The position numbers and the translations under genes are program-made. DNA of 64,000 nt from Boswellia sacra. Its lineage: Eukaryota > Streptophyta > Magnoliopsida > Sapindales > Burseraceae. The stretch lies in the NCBI GenBank assembly GCA_013180625.2, contig SNVD02008183.1:62001-126000 (forward strand), given 5' to 3'. Shown in pieces: positions 23,287 through 36,300 of the stretch. The notes beneath the pieces are model-generated. The model searched no databases and was not told the origin of the DNA. It saw nothing but the letters and a program-made list of their open reading frames with translations. Every line of letters starts with the position of its first letter. The first letter of the stretch is position 1.

Positions 23287-26200
23287 TTTGTGCAACCAAA
23301 GATGATGGAACGAATATCCAGAGACTATTAAACTGTCAGATGGATGTATGCAGAATATCAAAACCTTTTCTTTTCTTTTTCTTTTTTCTTCTTCCTTTTT
23401 TTTTTTTTTTTGTTGGGGAGCACAAAAATTCTGTTCTTGAAAAGAGGATATGAGACAAGCAGGGCAGGAATTGATAATTTGTGAACAAAAACCTAATTTT
23501 CAAATTCTGGCAAATTCAAATGTGGCAGCTAAAAGCATCAGCACACAAACCTATATATTCAAACTGGTTATATTACCTACCAAACCCGAAAGTTATAGTA
23601 TTTGTCAGTGAGGTGTGGGTCACATGCTGGCAAAGAAGAGGAAGAGTGGCCCCAGTCTGATGCTCAGCACCCTATAAATGCAAGCACTGAATGGTCACTT
23701 TTAAATCACAACAGTTTAGTTTACAAGGTTCACACCGCCCACCATTAGTGCACACCTCTCAGAATTATGACTTATAGTGTTAATTTGTACTAGATGTTCA
23801 TGGGAACGGTTGCACTCTACTAAATGTAGCTCCACAGGCTCAAACCCTGCCATCTGTTTTTCCAGGATGAAAAGAAACTAATAGATATTGATATTGCATG
23901 AAAATAGGAGATAAAAGAAAAGAATTTTAGCAATTACTTCAGAAGCTTGTGATGAATTATCATTCTCTCTTGATAAAAACAAAATAAAGATGTTAATAGA
24001 TAGAGAAAATATCTGAGCATGACTACATTAATCGTTAATGCTTCCAGCTACAAGGAGGTACCAAGCAGCAGAATGGCTAAGGCAGATGGACCAAGATGCA
24101 TCAGGAGTCCTGCCAAAGGAACCCTCTGAGGAAGAATTTTGCCTTGCTCTCCGCAATGGCCTAATTTTATGCAATGTGCTTAACAAAGTCAATCCTGGTG
24201 CTGTTCTTAAGGTACCCATTACCCAATACCGTGGTGATCAAATTAGTACCTGAATATTATGTTACCCATGTCAAGAAAAAAGTACAACATTATATTCCTA
24301 GGACTTACCATTACTAAGTCATTAGTTATATCTGATTTCATTGTTAAAATGAGCATAGGTGGTGGAAAATCCAATAATAGCAGTTCAGTCAACGGAGGGA
24401 GCTGCACAATCTGCAATTCAGTATTTCGAGAACATGAGGAACTTCCTTATGGCTGTCAAAAAAATGCAGCTCTTGACCTTTGAAGCATCTGACTTAGAAA
24501 AGGTTTAGCTCCTTAAAACTTCTTGATATATTAATCTGCATACCGATGCATTTGAATTATTGAATTCAAAGACTTAGCAGCTCTATCTGCATAGTCATAA
24601 TTGCATATTAACTACTTCACAAGTACAACTCCTAAGATTTGTGCTAGTAACAAGTGATTATTTTAAATGCCAATATGCTTAGCCCACTATATTTAGATTG
24701 TGGAATGCCGGATTTTCCTTTTTCTGTTTCAGATACTTGTGTTTCTAGACATCTGACTTCGTGGTTGGTAATACAGGGAGGTTCATCAAGTAAAGTTGTG
24801 GATTGCATTCTATGTCTGAAAGGATACTATGAGTGGAAGCAAGCAGGAGGAATTGGGGTTTGGAGATACGGCGGGACTGTCAAGATCACATCCTTCCCAA
24901 CCAGGTCACCATCCTTGGTTGGTAGTGAAAGTGCAGATGACTCCTTTGATGAATCTGAATCATCACAATATGAACAACTATTAGAATTTCTCCATCTTTC
25001 CAGTGAGGTCTCAATTGAAGAAACCAAAACTGCAAATGCTCTGGCATTCCTCTTTGATCGTTTTGCACTTCGACTTCTACAGGCTTACCTTAGAGAGACT
25101 AATGGGATTGAAGAGTTTCCTTTGAATGCAATGGTAGGTAAGACCCATTCCAATATTATTGTACACGCACTTTTCTTAGAAAAATCTTACTTTGAACACA
25201 TACTTTCTAGAACATAAACTTTGTAATATTGATAACAGATGAAGACTAAAACTTAGTTTTAAGGATGATTGCTAGTTAGAGAGCATGTGAAATATGATAT
25301 AATTATGGCAATCTTTCCCTAATGTTGTAGGCATACTAATCTCTTCTATTAGTTCAAATGATACCCTTCTTGGAATATGTTACTATATTTGATGTTTCCC
25401 TCCTTTCTTGCATATAATCACAGAATGAAATTATGCAGGTAATTGATACTTTATTCAGCAAGGTAGTTAAGGATTTCTCAGCATTGCTAGTTTCTCAAGG
25501 CACTCAGGTATTGCATTGATGCTTTGCTACAGATATCATTTCTTTACACTAACCCTCACTATACTGAAATAACTTATTCCACAACTTTTCATTTGTTCGA
25601 AGCTTGGGATGTTTTTGAAGAAAATATTGAAAGGAGAAGTTGGTTCTCTCTCAAAATCTGATTTTATGGAAGCCATTTCACAATATCTTGGTCGAAAAGC
25701 TAGTTTGGTATCTGGTGATTTCTCCAAATTTTGTACCTGTGGTGGGAAACGTGAAGTTGTTCAGCAAATAATCCAGCAATCTCCTGTTGATACAGAACAA
25801 ATTGATCTTCAACATAAACAAATTCAGGTCTGAATATCAGTTCACTGGAACAAATTAGCCAGTTGCTTTATTTAGAAATTGAGTTATATGCTTCTTTTTA
25901 GTTCACGAAAATAAATACGTGAACATGTTTATCATGAGTTAATCTACATATTTCTCTTATCTTGTTGCTTTCAGGAGTTAAAATCACAATTTCAGGAGAC
26001 AAAAGGAGAAGTGAGACAAATTCAATTAAATTGGCAGGAAGAACTAAAAAGCCTTGGTAAGGATCTGAAAACAAAATGCTCGTACATTTTTTTATGGTTA
26101 TTGTGATTTTATTCGAATATTTCCAGATATAAATTTTCCACTGAAGTGACTTCAATTCTTATCTCAGAACGTTATATTAAGAATCTTGAAGTGGCCTCTT

Positions 26201-29200
26201 CTTCCTACCAGAAAGTTTTAGAAGAAAATCGTGTACTTTACAATCAAGTCCAAGATCTTAAAGGTGATCCCTTGTCTTGCTTGTTTTCAGTTGAAGTTTA
26301 CATATGTTATGATATATGGAGCTTTATCTCATGATTTCCATACAGGAACAATAAGGGTTTATTGTAGGGTGAGACCCTTTTTACCGGGCCAATCGAACGT
26401 ACAATCTACGGTTGATTATATTGGTGAAAATGGAAATATCATGGTTGTTAATCCTTTCAAACAAGGCAAAGATGCAAGAAAGATGTTTTTATTCAATAAG
26501 GTGTTTGCACCAAGTGTGTCACAAGGTAAGTTCTAGTCTTGGAGCAAGGCTTTTCAATCCAGGCATTAATTCTGTATCAATTTTCACAGCCTTAATAGAG
26601 ATGATACACCTAGCTCAATCAATAAATTTGAAATAATCTGGAATGGCGTCAGTTCTTCAAAACTTAAACGTGATAATTATTTTTATAAAAGAAATAAATA
26701 GTTTTGAGAATTAACATGCAATATCAGCTCATCCCCTTTATATTTTATCTAGTATTATGCTTTTGGACATCACTCCTGATGATTTTTTTATTTAAACTTT
26801 ATGCAGAGCAAATATATGTTGACACTCAACCGTTGATCAGGTCTGTGCTAGATGGTTTTAATGTCTGCATGTTTGCATATGGGCAAACTGGCTCGGGGAA
26901 GACATACACTATGGTAATCCCAAACTTCTACTTAATAGTTGTGTGAATTCCTTAAAATGAAAAAAGTACCCTTGTGTGCTATGTCAAAAATTGGTTTATG
27001 ATGAACACCTCAATACTGCTTGCCACTTAAATAGGAATATTTTCTTAGTCTTGATAAACATAACTGTTATATGACATTTTTCCTTTATTTCTAACAGAGT
27101 GGCCCTGATCTGATGACTGAAGAGACATGGGGTGTAAATTACCGAGCTCTACGTGACTTATTTCAAATATCAAAGACAAGGGTAGATTTCGTAAAGTATG
27201 AAGTGGGTGTCCAGATGATTGAAATATATAATGAACAAGTCAGAGATTTGTTAGTTAGTGATGGCTCTAATAGAAGATATCCTTTCAAAATTTCTTTTCA
27301 TAATAAAATCAATGACTTAATGATTCTTCTTATATATGTAAATGAGTTTGAGTTGAATTAATAGCTGAGTATTTGATTCACCTTAACAGCCTGTACATTA
27401 GACATACGTAACACAGCTCAGGCAAATGGCCTTAATGTTCCTGATGCCAGTTTGGTTCCAGTAAAAAGTACTGAAGATGTTCTTGATTTGATGAGGATTG
27501 GCCAAAAGAATCGTGCTGTTGGTGCTACTGCACTAAATGAGCGAAGTAGCCGTTCCCACAGGTACAGATTAGATAGTCCGCAGAATCTATAAACTCATTC
27601 GCTGTTCACTATGCCTAAATGACTTAGTAATGGTTTGTGAATGCAACAATCCTCTTGCAGCGTTTTGACAGTTCATGTCCTAGGCAAAGAGTTGCTCACT
27701 GGATCCATTCTTAAGGGTTGCCTTCATTTGGTGGATTTGGCTGGAAGTGAGAGAGTGGATAAATCAGAAGCTGTAGGTGAAAGATTGAAGGAAGCTCAAC
27801 ATATTAATAGATCACTTTCTGCACTTGGGGATGTCATTTCTGCTCTTGCACAGAAGAGCACTCATATTCCTTACCGGAATAGCAAGCTTACTCAAGTATT
27901 GCAGGACTCTTTAGGTATATACATATACTAAACTTGCCACATTTTTGGTAGACATGTTCAATCTTTTCCTTCCCAGCATCTTCATTCTTTCATAACTCTT
28001 ATATGAGTTCCATTTTTTTGTATAGGTGGGCAAGCTAAAACACTAATGTTTGTACACATAAATCCTGAAGCAAATGCTATTGGAGAGACCATCAGCACAC
28101 TTAAGTTTGCTGAGAGAGTTTCCTCAATAGAGCTTGGTGCTGCTCGGTCAAACAAAGAAAGTGGCGAAATCCGAGAACTTAAAGAAGAGGTTTATTTTTT
28201 CATCACTCTGCCGTACAATTCTTCTGATGTGTTCTTTGATTTTGATACCTAATGATAATTTATTATCTCTTTAGATATCAAACCTCAAGCAAACATTGGA
28301 GAAAAAGGAAGCAGAATTGGAGCAACTGAAAGGTGGGAATATACGAAGCACTGCAGAATCTCAAAAGTCGAGAGCAGTTTCACCTTTTACTGTGCCAAGA
28401 TACGGTATTAGTGCTAGCTTGAAGCCTGATCAACGATCAAATGATGATGGTAAAAACGTTGAGGTAAAAGACAACAGAATGTACTTGTTCATCCTGATGC
28501 AATTTCTGAAACTTGCCTGCTTCTAATGGATGATTCATCCCCATCTTCTGATTATAATTGACTTGTAGGCTAGAAGCTGTTCTTCAGGTAAGCAGAGAAG
28601 GTCAAGATTTCCTTCTGCATTGGCAGACAAGGAGACATTACCAAAGATGGCTCTTGCGTCAGAAGAGAGATTGGGGGGATCTACAAAGCCAGGACAATCA
28701 TCCCCTTCAGTTAGGAGATCAATATCCACTGACAGAGGTACTGTCATTAGAAGCAGGGTCAAGGCCGACACGACTGAGAACCAACCAATTGTAAAAGTAC
28801 CATTTCCTGCTAGAGTACCAGTCAATAAATCCATTGCCACAACACCAGTGAGCACATCATCAACAGATAGCAATAATTCAAGGATAAATATCCCTTTACA
28901 AGAGCCAATAAAGCAGGAGAACATATTAGATGCATTGTCTAGCTTCCAAAAAGTCAGCTTCAGGAGAGTACACCCAGAACATGAAGATGACCAGTTCAGG
29001 CAAGCTCTTAATATAAGACAAGGCGGCATTAGGAAAAGCAAGCCAGAGAGCAAGGCCAAGGCAAAGCTTCAACCCCCAACTATGATCCAGAAATCCGATA
29101 AGGGGATAACATTACTTTCTGAAGTGGATACCAGTGAGAAGATAGAAGAGCCTGGAAAGAGTGACTTTTCTGAGCCAGAAAATGAGCATGCACTTGAGTC

Positions 29201-29579
29201 ACCGGTACATTCTGTTTTGAAGGTAAAGAAGGGTCGACAGAACTTCTCGAGGAACTCTCAAAATCTTGAACCAAGGTATGCTAGAAAATTTTTATTCCCA
29301 TTTGAGAAACTAAATGTCGATAAAAAGTTTTCATAATGTTCATTAGTTTCTGTAATGGTTGCTACAAATACCTTTATGAATTCATTGTTAATAATGAATG
29401 TGGTATCTCCCAATGTGTGCAGGGACCTAGTGCAGCCAGTAGAACCATTTTTGTCTGGGAAATTTGAAAACAAGCTCTCAAATGGTCCATCCAACCAAGC
29501 AAAGGAAGGAGGCAATACATCTATTCCTGAATTTAGGAGGAGTCGGTCTACACCTCGAGGAAAGTTTTTGATACCTTGA
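22534..29579 (+). CDS. KIN14: kinesin-14 motor with N-terminal calponin-homology domain
   Basis: Seventeen exons join in frame to 1130 residues: 22534-22687, 24048-24211, 24359-24502, 24777-25133, 25439-25507, 25603-25827, 25975-26056, 26168-26263, 26346-26525, 26807-26913, 27098-27276, 27397-27561, 27661-27914, 28026-28189, 28275-28463, 28569-29275, 29423-29579. Residues ~50-175 are a CH domain ([39 protein letters not shown]), and ~370-430 are helical neck. The motor (~430-770) has a P-loop GQTGSGKT (516-523), switch I NERSSRSH, switch II DLAGSE (666-671) and [11 protein letters not shown]. The [20 protein letters not shown] neck-motor junction marks a minus-end-directed kinesin-14 of the plant CH group (KP1/KATD-like). 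The tail ends [14 protein letters not shown]. Intron 11 is U12-type; the others are GT-AG. Confidence 0.93.
23255..23282. repeat. (AG)n microsatellite in kinesin intron 1
   Basis: About 14 uninterrupted AG units inside the first coding intron of the kinesin gene. Confidence 0.95.
27277..27396 (+). other. U12-type AT-AC intron in the kinesin gene
   Basis: There is no GT donor after the codons for SNR. Instead the exon ends ...GAAG and the intron begins ATATCCTTTC, the U12 (minor spliceosome) AT-AC donor consensus. Near the 3' end lies CCTTAAC (27381-27387), a U12 branch-point match, 9-10 nt before the terminal AC at 27395-27396. Joining 27276 to 27397 restores the conserved motor sequence [12 protein letters not shown] in frame. 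The intron is 120 bp. Confidence 0.92.
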
Positions 29580-31001
29580 GGGTTCAAAGTTTACACAGAA
29601 GAAATTTCTTGCCACTAATATTTTTAAGGTTTTGTACATTGATTGCTCATGTTAAAGTCTTGAGTTGCATAAATTTTTTTTTTTCCAAGCGGAGTTCTGA
29701 TGATGGTATTGGATGTAGCTTCTTAAAACCTCTCTCTCTTTACATTATGGACAAATTTCTCTGTAATTGAGTATAAGACATGTGTATTTTCCCAGTACAT
29801 TTCTTATACTGTAAATTGGTTAACCTGCGTGTGAGTGTTTATATTGAAAGCAGATAACTGTTAGAACTCTTTATAACATATGCTTGTCTATAGAGATTCT
29901 TTTTATTGGAGTCAAGAGTTTTTTTTTTTTTTTTTTTAATTCATGCCTTCAAACTCTCTATTCCTTCCCTTATGGGATTTTTTTTTTGGAGATTTAACAT
30001 CAGGGTGGCTATAGAAAGGTTAATTTGTTTTCATATTCCATAATTAAACCGGTTTAAAGGTATTCAAAGTGACCAAATAATACTATATATATTTTTCAAG
30101 TTATATTCAAGTAATGTGATAATAATTTAGGAAACCATAAAACTTGTTACATGAATCCAATCATTTACCACATTGATATTATATCTACAGGCAATTTTAT
30201 TTGAAGCCACATCACTTTAACTTCATAATATTATTTAATTGTACTTATACAACTTACTTCTAAATTCTTGCTAGAAACTTTCGGAAACTGTTTTATACTT
30301 ACTAAAGATAGAGTTAATATTATGCAGGTGGTTCTAGAATTGATTTGCCAGATTTACCTCCAACTTGTAAGTAAAATTGATTCAAAAAATCTATACATAG
30401 TAAAACGAGATAAAGGTAATGGTTAAAACAAGAAAACTTCCGACTATGACACTTCATTGACAGCCTCAGCTTTGATGTCAATCACCCATTGTAACCTCCA
30501 TAGCAAATTTCCCAAAACCTCTCACCATTGCCCCATTTCCTAATTTCTTACTCTTGCAAATTTTCAATCCATGACTCAGTTTCCCCACATTTTCAATAGG
30601 TGGGTGGTGTTCCTCTCGAAAAATATGAATTTTTTGCACAAATCAGCCTCAAGAACTCAATTGGCTTCAATCTATATCAGTATTCAATGATCATCATTCC
30701 AGCTCTGGTAATGCGAACATGTTTCGTTTAGTCAGTTTGGAACTTATACTGTTAATATCCAGACACAGATTATAGTAGATATTACTCCTGCTTCTCTCGC
30801 TTTACCAACAAATCTTATTCGGATACACATAGATGATATTGTGAGATTGAGAAAAATAAATATTTTTATGTACTCTCATAATTTCTAGGTCACATAATTC
30901 TTTATCTGGACTATTCAACAAATTGTTTTTCTGCAGAAGCTAGCCTATCTCAATATCACATCTGCAGGCTCAATTTAGACTTCAAGTACAAGGCCTTGAC
31001 A
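29580..31001. other. intergenic between kinesin and DUF868 genes
   Basis: It starts with the kinesin 3'-UTR (a poly-T tract near 29920 may lie beyond it). The rest is A+T-rich. An acceptor-like TCTGCAG at about 30967, just before the DUF868 ATG, suggests a 5'-UTR intron. No other gene is seen. Confidence 0.4.
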
Positions 31002-31745
31002 ATGCTTAATTGTCATTCAGTCACCGGATCATCTTACACCCCTAAGCTGCTGTCAACCCCAAAACAAGCTCCACAGAGCTGGCTCATCCTCGTTTACCAA
31101 GCCAAAATAGCAGATTTGATCCGCAATGTAACAGTGACTTGGTGCAAGAACCTGAGCAACCATTCCCTTAGCATAAGCGTGGAGAACTCTTTTGATAATG
31201 AACATCATTGCACCTGGAACATTGATTTAAAGAAAAGCCAGTTCTGGAACAAAAAGGGTCTCAAAAACCTTGAAGTAGATGGTAAAAGAGTTTATTTTTA
31301 CTGGGATTTTCGGCAGGCCATATTCTCCAGCAGCCCTGCTCCGATCTCAGATTATTATGTTGCAATTGTGTATGAACAAGAGGTGGTCCTATTGCTTGGT
31401 GATCTTGAGCAAGCTGCATATAACAGAACCAGAAGAAAACCATCCTTGTTTGAGGCTACCTTGTTGTGCAAGAAAGAGAATGTGTATGGCAAAAATTTAT
31501 TCTGCACAAGAATGACATTGGGTGAGGAGAAACAAGAACATGATATCATCATTGAGAATGCTATATACGGCCCTAGTGATCCTGAAATGTGGATCAGCAT
31601 AGATGGGATTTTTACAATTCATATTCTGAATTTGCATTGGAGATTTAGAGGAAACGAAACGATATCCATAAATAACACATCGGTCCAAATTTACTGGGAC
31701 GTTCATGACTGGTTGTTCAACAAGTCTCCCTCAGAACATGCCTAA
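31002..31745 (+). CDS. DUF868 family protein
   Basis: Single-exon frame of 247 residues from the ATG at 31002 (MLNCHSVTGSSYTPKLL). It shows the layout of the plant DUF868 family: QSWLILVYQAKIADLIRNV (usual start of the domain), VTWCKNL near residue 45, NLEVDGKRVYFYWDFRQA, YYVAIVYEQEVVLLLGDLEQ in the middle, and MWISIDG with LHWRFRGNET near the end. Family members are usually about 280-320 residues, so this copy is somewhat short, mainly at the N-terminus. The family has no established biochemical role. No signal peptide or membrane segment is evident. Confidence 0.85.
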   Translation: MLNCHSVTGSSYTPKLLSTPKQAPQSWLILVYQAKIADLIRNVTVTWCKNLSNHSLSISVENSFDNEHHCTWNIDLKKSQFWNKKGLKNLEVDGKRVYFYWDFRQAIFSSSPAPISDYYVAIVYEQEVVLLLGDLEQAAYNRTRRKPSLFEATLLCKKENVYGKNLFCTRMTLGEEKQEHDIIIENAIYGPSDPEMWISIDGIFTIHILNLHWRFRGNETISINNTSVQIYWDVHDWLFNKSPSEHA

Positions 31746-32391
31746 TTCATTTTCAATCCAACTGTAGAATGTGCATCAAAAAATAATGGTGATGGAAAGA
31801 CTTTTAGCACAGGCAACGAAGGTGATTGTAGATTTGACACAACAACAAAGGACAATCAATCCATTTCAGGATTTTGCCATATTCTATATGCTTGGAAAAC
31901 TGAGTGAAGTGATTATAAATTCATTTTCAAGCCAACTAATTATTATGTAGATACTTTTGAAGTAATGCGGCATCATGTTGATATGACATTACAATTTTTA
32001 CGATTGTGAATTAATATAATATTTTTTATAGAAGTGAGTCTCTGTGTATCTATCCTTGATTGATTGATCAATAATGTTATTGTATACCATCAATCTATAC
32101 AACTTAATTTATAAGATAGTTATTTTTATTCATCCACTAATATTATGTCGAATCAAATTATAATTAAAATTATATAAGGTAGTTACATATAACATCACTT
32201 TAAATCCATCAATCAATTTTCATTGTTTAACGTGCATGTTGATTTCAAGCTTTTGATTGATTAGGTATATCAATACTGAGTGCATGGAAGGATTATGTAA
32301 CTTGTATCTCTATTTACCTTATCAATCCAATGTTGCATCAATGTATTTTTTTGTTACAAATTAAGTTTTTTATTTTAAGAAAAGAATATAT
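31746..32391. other. 3' flank of the DUF868 gene
   Basis: A+T-rich sequence of about 650 bp with no further coding frame. It ends at the target-site duplication of the TRIM element. Confidence 0.4.
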
Positions 32392-32396
32392 ATAAG

Positions 32397-32530
32397 TGTT
32401 GAGACTATAAACTACACAAAACTCCACATTATTGTGAATTGTCCATTTTAGGCCTAAACCCTCATGGAAGACATCGCCTATGATCTTTCCTATGTCTAGC
32501 TGATGTAGGACTTTGATCACACTCCTAACA
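32397..32530 (-). repeat. TRIM 3' LTR (shortened)
   Basis: 134 bp, similar to 32815-33003 but without the block around CAAAAGGCCTCATACCAA. In the minus orientation it is the downstream LTR, and a purine-rich stretch lies just before it. Confidence 0.85.
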
Positions 32531-32814
32531 ATCCTTTTCTCGAACAAAGGATCACATTATTGTGATTTTTTTTCTTTTGGGACCTCCCCTTAAACGACCA
32601 TCCATCCATTTGCTCCATCGAGTTCCGCTACATGAGAGTATACTGCCTGGTCTAATAGAGTATAACCACGGATCTAATCGTAAACTTAATCTGAGGCTCA
32701 AGACCTACCACCTTAGTTTAGCATAATCGGAGCCCACCAACCTTTGCTCAACACTCTAAGAATTTTCTCCAACTATTCTCCTGATTAAGTCTGGGTCTGG
32801 GCTTTGATATCACT

Positions 32815-33003
32815 TGTTGAGACTATGGACCACAAAAAACTCTTCATTCATATGATATTATCCACTTTGGACTTAAGCCCTTATAGATTTGCTTTTGGAT
32901 TCTATCCAAAAGGCCTCATACCAATAAAAATCTTGTCCATACTTATATGCTCATGATCTTCTCCATGTCTAGTCAAGGTAGGACTTTGGTCGTACTCTCA
33001 ATA
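32815..33003 (-). repeat. TRIM 5' LTR
   Basis: 189 bp. It adjoins the primer-binding-like sequence at 32800-32812. Its outer end reads ATA on the plus strand where the partner has ACA, one substitution in the usual terminal dinucleotide. Confidence 0.85.
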
Positions 33004-33355
33004 ATAAGAATTTATGATGTTTTATTATGGAATTTTATAACAATTTAAAATTCAAATTCATATTGTGAGCATTTTTAATATTTTAACCGTAAATATTCTT
33101 CTATAGTTTTTTGTGTCTATTATTTGCTCAGTCCAAATTATAATCATTAAAAAAAAAAAAACCTCACATGCAAGCACGTGATGTGTACTATTTTAAAGTT
33201 CACAAATCGCGCCAAAAGTGGGGTCATCCATGGTTTCTAAAAACACAACCATTACGCGCCTTTGAGACAATGTCACAAACGCGCTGCGGGAACAAAATCC
33301 AGGGTTTGTGAAGTGGAAAGCGCTTTCGGCCCTGAAATTTGAATTGAGATATAAT

Positions 33356-36300
33356 ATGGCAAATCTAGCGGGAGATATCGGCCTCAAAATCTCGTCTCGG
33401 ATTCAATTTCGCGTCTCCATGTTTCCCTGGTAAGAACCCTAACTCGGTGTTGGTTTCAATCTTTCTTACCCTCTGTTTGGTTGCTTAGAAATTGAAGGAA
33501 AAGAAAAGAAAACCCTTCTCTCAGAAACCATATTCTTTTAAAACCCTTTTCTCATTTTTTAAAGTTTCAGTTTATAATCCAATCTATTGTACTAGCTTAT
33601 TTTCTTTTATTCTTTTATTTATTTATTTATTTTACTTTTCCTGCATTTTCTACTAAGCCAAACATTGAATATCAAATTGCTAGAAAAATAAGGAACTTTA
33701 GATTCATAATTGGGGAAAATATAATTTTGTTTTGGTTCGAATAATGAAGTTTAGATTTTTCTTTTTTCTTTTTTTTTTTTTTGGATATATAGGTTGGGAA
33801 AAAACAATGCGATTTTGTGCGTGAAAGGAAAGGACTATAGTTCATCGGTTCCAGTTAGGTATGTTCCGAAGAAGTCTTCAAAGACTAATGAATCAGAAAA
33901 TTCTTTGCCAACAAGGGGTTTGGAGAAAAATGAATTGCGCAGAAGTTTGGACGGAAGTGAGTGGAGAATTGAGGTTAAAAATGGTGGGAATGGTGTTCAA
34001 AGAAGTAATCTTTTTAATGAGAAGTTCCAGAATCAAAATCGAATGAGCAAGAGCAACCTGTTGTTTGACGATGGTAAACAAGGTATAATGTTCTTCTGAA
34101 CTCACTCATGGACTGAAATGAATTATGGATATTACTAATGTTCTGCTTTGCAGACAAAAATTTTAGTAATGTTTGGAATTTAGTTTTTACTTGTTATTCT
34201 GAATGACCGTGCTCAATTGAGCACTTTCATTAGGACATAGTGTGTGCGAGTAGGCAATGTTATATGCACAGGTGATCATTACAAATTCCATTAGTTTGCA
34301 TGAGCATGGATTGAGTGTGTTATTATTTCAATTTTCTTGTAGACGTCGGTCTGAAAAAAATGGAAGATTTTGCTTAGTAGGCTTTCGTGGGTCGTGTTGT
34401 GCAAGGGCAAAGCTCTTATGGGCCAAATGAAATGTTGTACCTTCGAACTTTTTCCCCTCTCAGCATTTCTACAATTTTGGTTGTCTTTATGTTGCTTTTA
34501 AGTATTACAAATATAGTAACTTTTAAGATGCAATAGGACTCTTTAGAAACCTTAATTTTCTTGTGCAAATGTGTACAAAAATAAATATAATTTTTAATTC
34601 TAAGGATTCCGTTTTATAAAGAAAATTTAGCTATATGGTATCATGATTGTTTCCCTTAGTTTTAGCTATATTCTTTTTTCTTTTTTTCTCTCACTTTCTT
34701 TCAGAGTCAGAAGAAGAAAATTGGGGTTGGGGGTTTATAGAGCATGGACTGATGGAAGATGCTGAAGAGTATATTGAAGAACCAGAGGAGGTTGTTGAGG
34801 AGATCAAAATTCGTCAAGAAAAGGATGTTGATGAGCAGAATCTGTTACGAGCCGGTAAAACTACGCAGGATGCTGAAAAGTTGGCAATCAAATTACTTGC
34901 AACAAGGTTAGAACATAGCTTTCACTAATATCAAGGGTTTGATTTTCTGAATTTCAAAATATTATTGTTTATATATGTATCTTGTCTGTCAAAGTTTCGG
35001 TTTTTTTTTTTTTAAAAAAATTAGCTCATTACTTCTAGAAATATAAGTGAAAGCTTAACAGTTGAATAATGCTTCTCATTGGCTTAGCTTGTTTGACAAT
35101 ATCATCAGTAATGGTGATTTTCTCCTCTCTCTATCTCTCTCTCTTAAATTCTGGTAGTGCTAAATGTTAGCAGATTAGGGCCTTTATCTTTCACAAAGTA
35201 GTTTGTTGGTCAAAGGATCCAGAATTTTTCACATGATTGAAGAAGAGTAGTATCAAGTTATGTTAAATGCATGAAGAAATGCAATTTATTTTATCAATGA
35301 CTTGGTACTTAAAATACCAGGAATAAATAGAAAATCCTCCTTCTTGGATAGCTTATCATGATAAACTTGAAAGGTTGTTGTATTTCCGGTGAATTAAAAA
35401 AGCCGTGCTTATGTTCAAAGCTTGTTTCCTTTTTGGTAGAGCATTTACAGTAGTTGAGCTGAGAAAGAAGCTGAATGGAAAGAAATTTCCTCCTAATATT
35501 ATCGAGGCAGTGATAAATAATTTTAAGAGCAGGTGCATAACTAACTATTTAAAATATAGTCCTTCTGAAATTTGTTTGCTTACTACTTCTTGGAACTGCC
35601 ACCGTTTTTTCTGAAAGGTCTGTAGGCTGATTATGAAAAGTCTTTTTTGGTTATTGTAGGGGATTGATCAATGATAGCTTGTATGCGGAAGCATTCTCTC
35701 GGTCTAGGTGGACTTCCTCATGCTGGGGACCTAGACGAATAAAGCAAGTAAGCTATTCCCATAGCATTTTTGTTTACTGTAAACTGTTTTAAGCATAAAC
35801 TTTTATTCATAGTTTGTTGTTTCTTTCGTGAGTTTGGACATTTCTTTTGGGAGAAACAACCTGCATGGTTGTGGATGGTTATTCTTCCTAATTGATCAAA
35901 TTCCAAATATCATCTGTCTACATCCTAAACATTGGGAAAGTTACGTGATCTGATTTATAATTTTATTTATATAACTCTGAAAGAATGCACATAAAAAATC
36001 AGACAATATTTTTATGACTTTTTTTGAAAATTTAAGGGTTAATTTCCTTATAAATTATTCATCAAGACAGCAGGAATGAAGGAAGGGAGCAGCTTTGTAA
36101 AATAATTGGTCAAATATAATAAATTGTACCTATGATGTCAATAGAGATAGCCCCCTTTTCTCTTTCAACTTTCCAGTCAGTAGACCCTTCTAGGTTGCAA
36201 CAGATCATATACTGTGAGGCCTCATTGGAGCTTGAGGGAAACATTAGATATGTTTAATTTCCCCAAAGATATTACACTATTATTATCTGGTTGTCAGCCA

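Larger units (their letters stand above)
32397..33003 (-). mobile_element. TRIM (terminal-repeat retrotransposon in miniature)
   Basis: A 607-bp element with two related terminal repeats, 32397-32530 and 32815-33003, flanked on both sides by ATAAG (32392-32396 and 33004-33008). On the plus strand each repeat starts TGTTGAGACTAT and ends near CTAACA/CAATA, so its own orientation is minus (TGTTAG...CTCAACA). Next to the right-hand LTR lies GGGCTTTGATATCA, whose complement resembles the methionine-tRNA primer site TGGTATCA. The left LTR lacks a ~55-bp block present in the right one. The ~284-bp internal part has no coding capacity. Confidence 0.88.

Noticed and set aside
28535..29059. 174-codon frame antisense to the kinesin gene
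   Set aside because: It is the reverse shadow of the long kinesin exon 16, whose plus-strand reading is supported by homology and splice phase.
32397..33003. The TRIM element as a Cassandra element carrying 5S rRNA-like LTRs
   Set aside because: I could not see the 5S rRNA promoter boxes or the conserved 5S sequence in either LTR.
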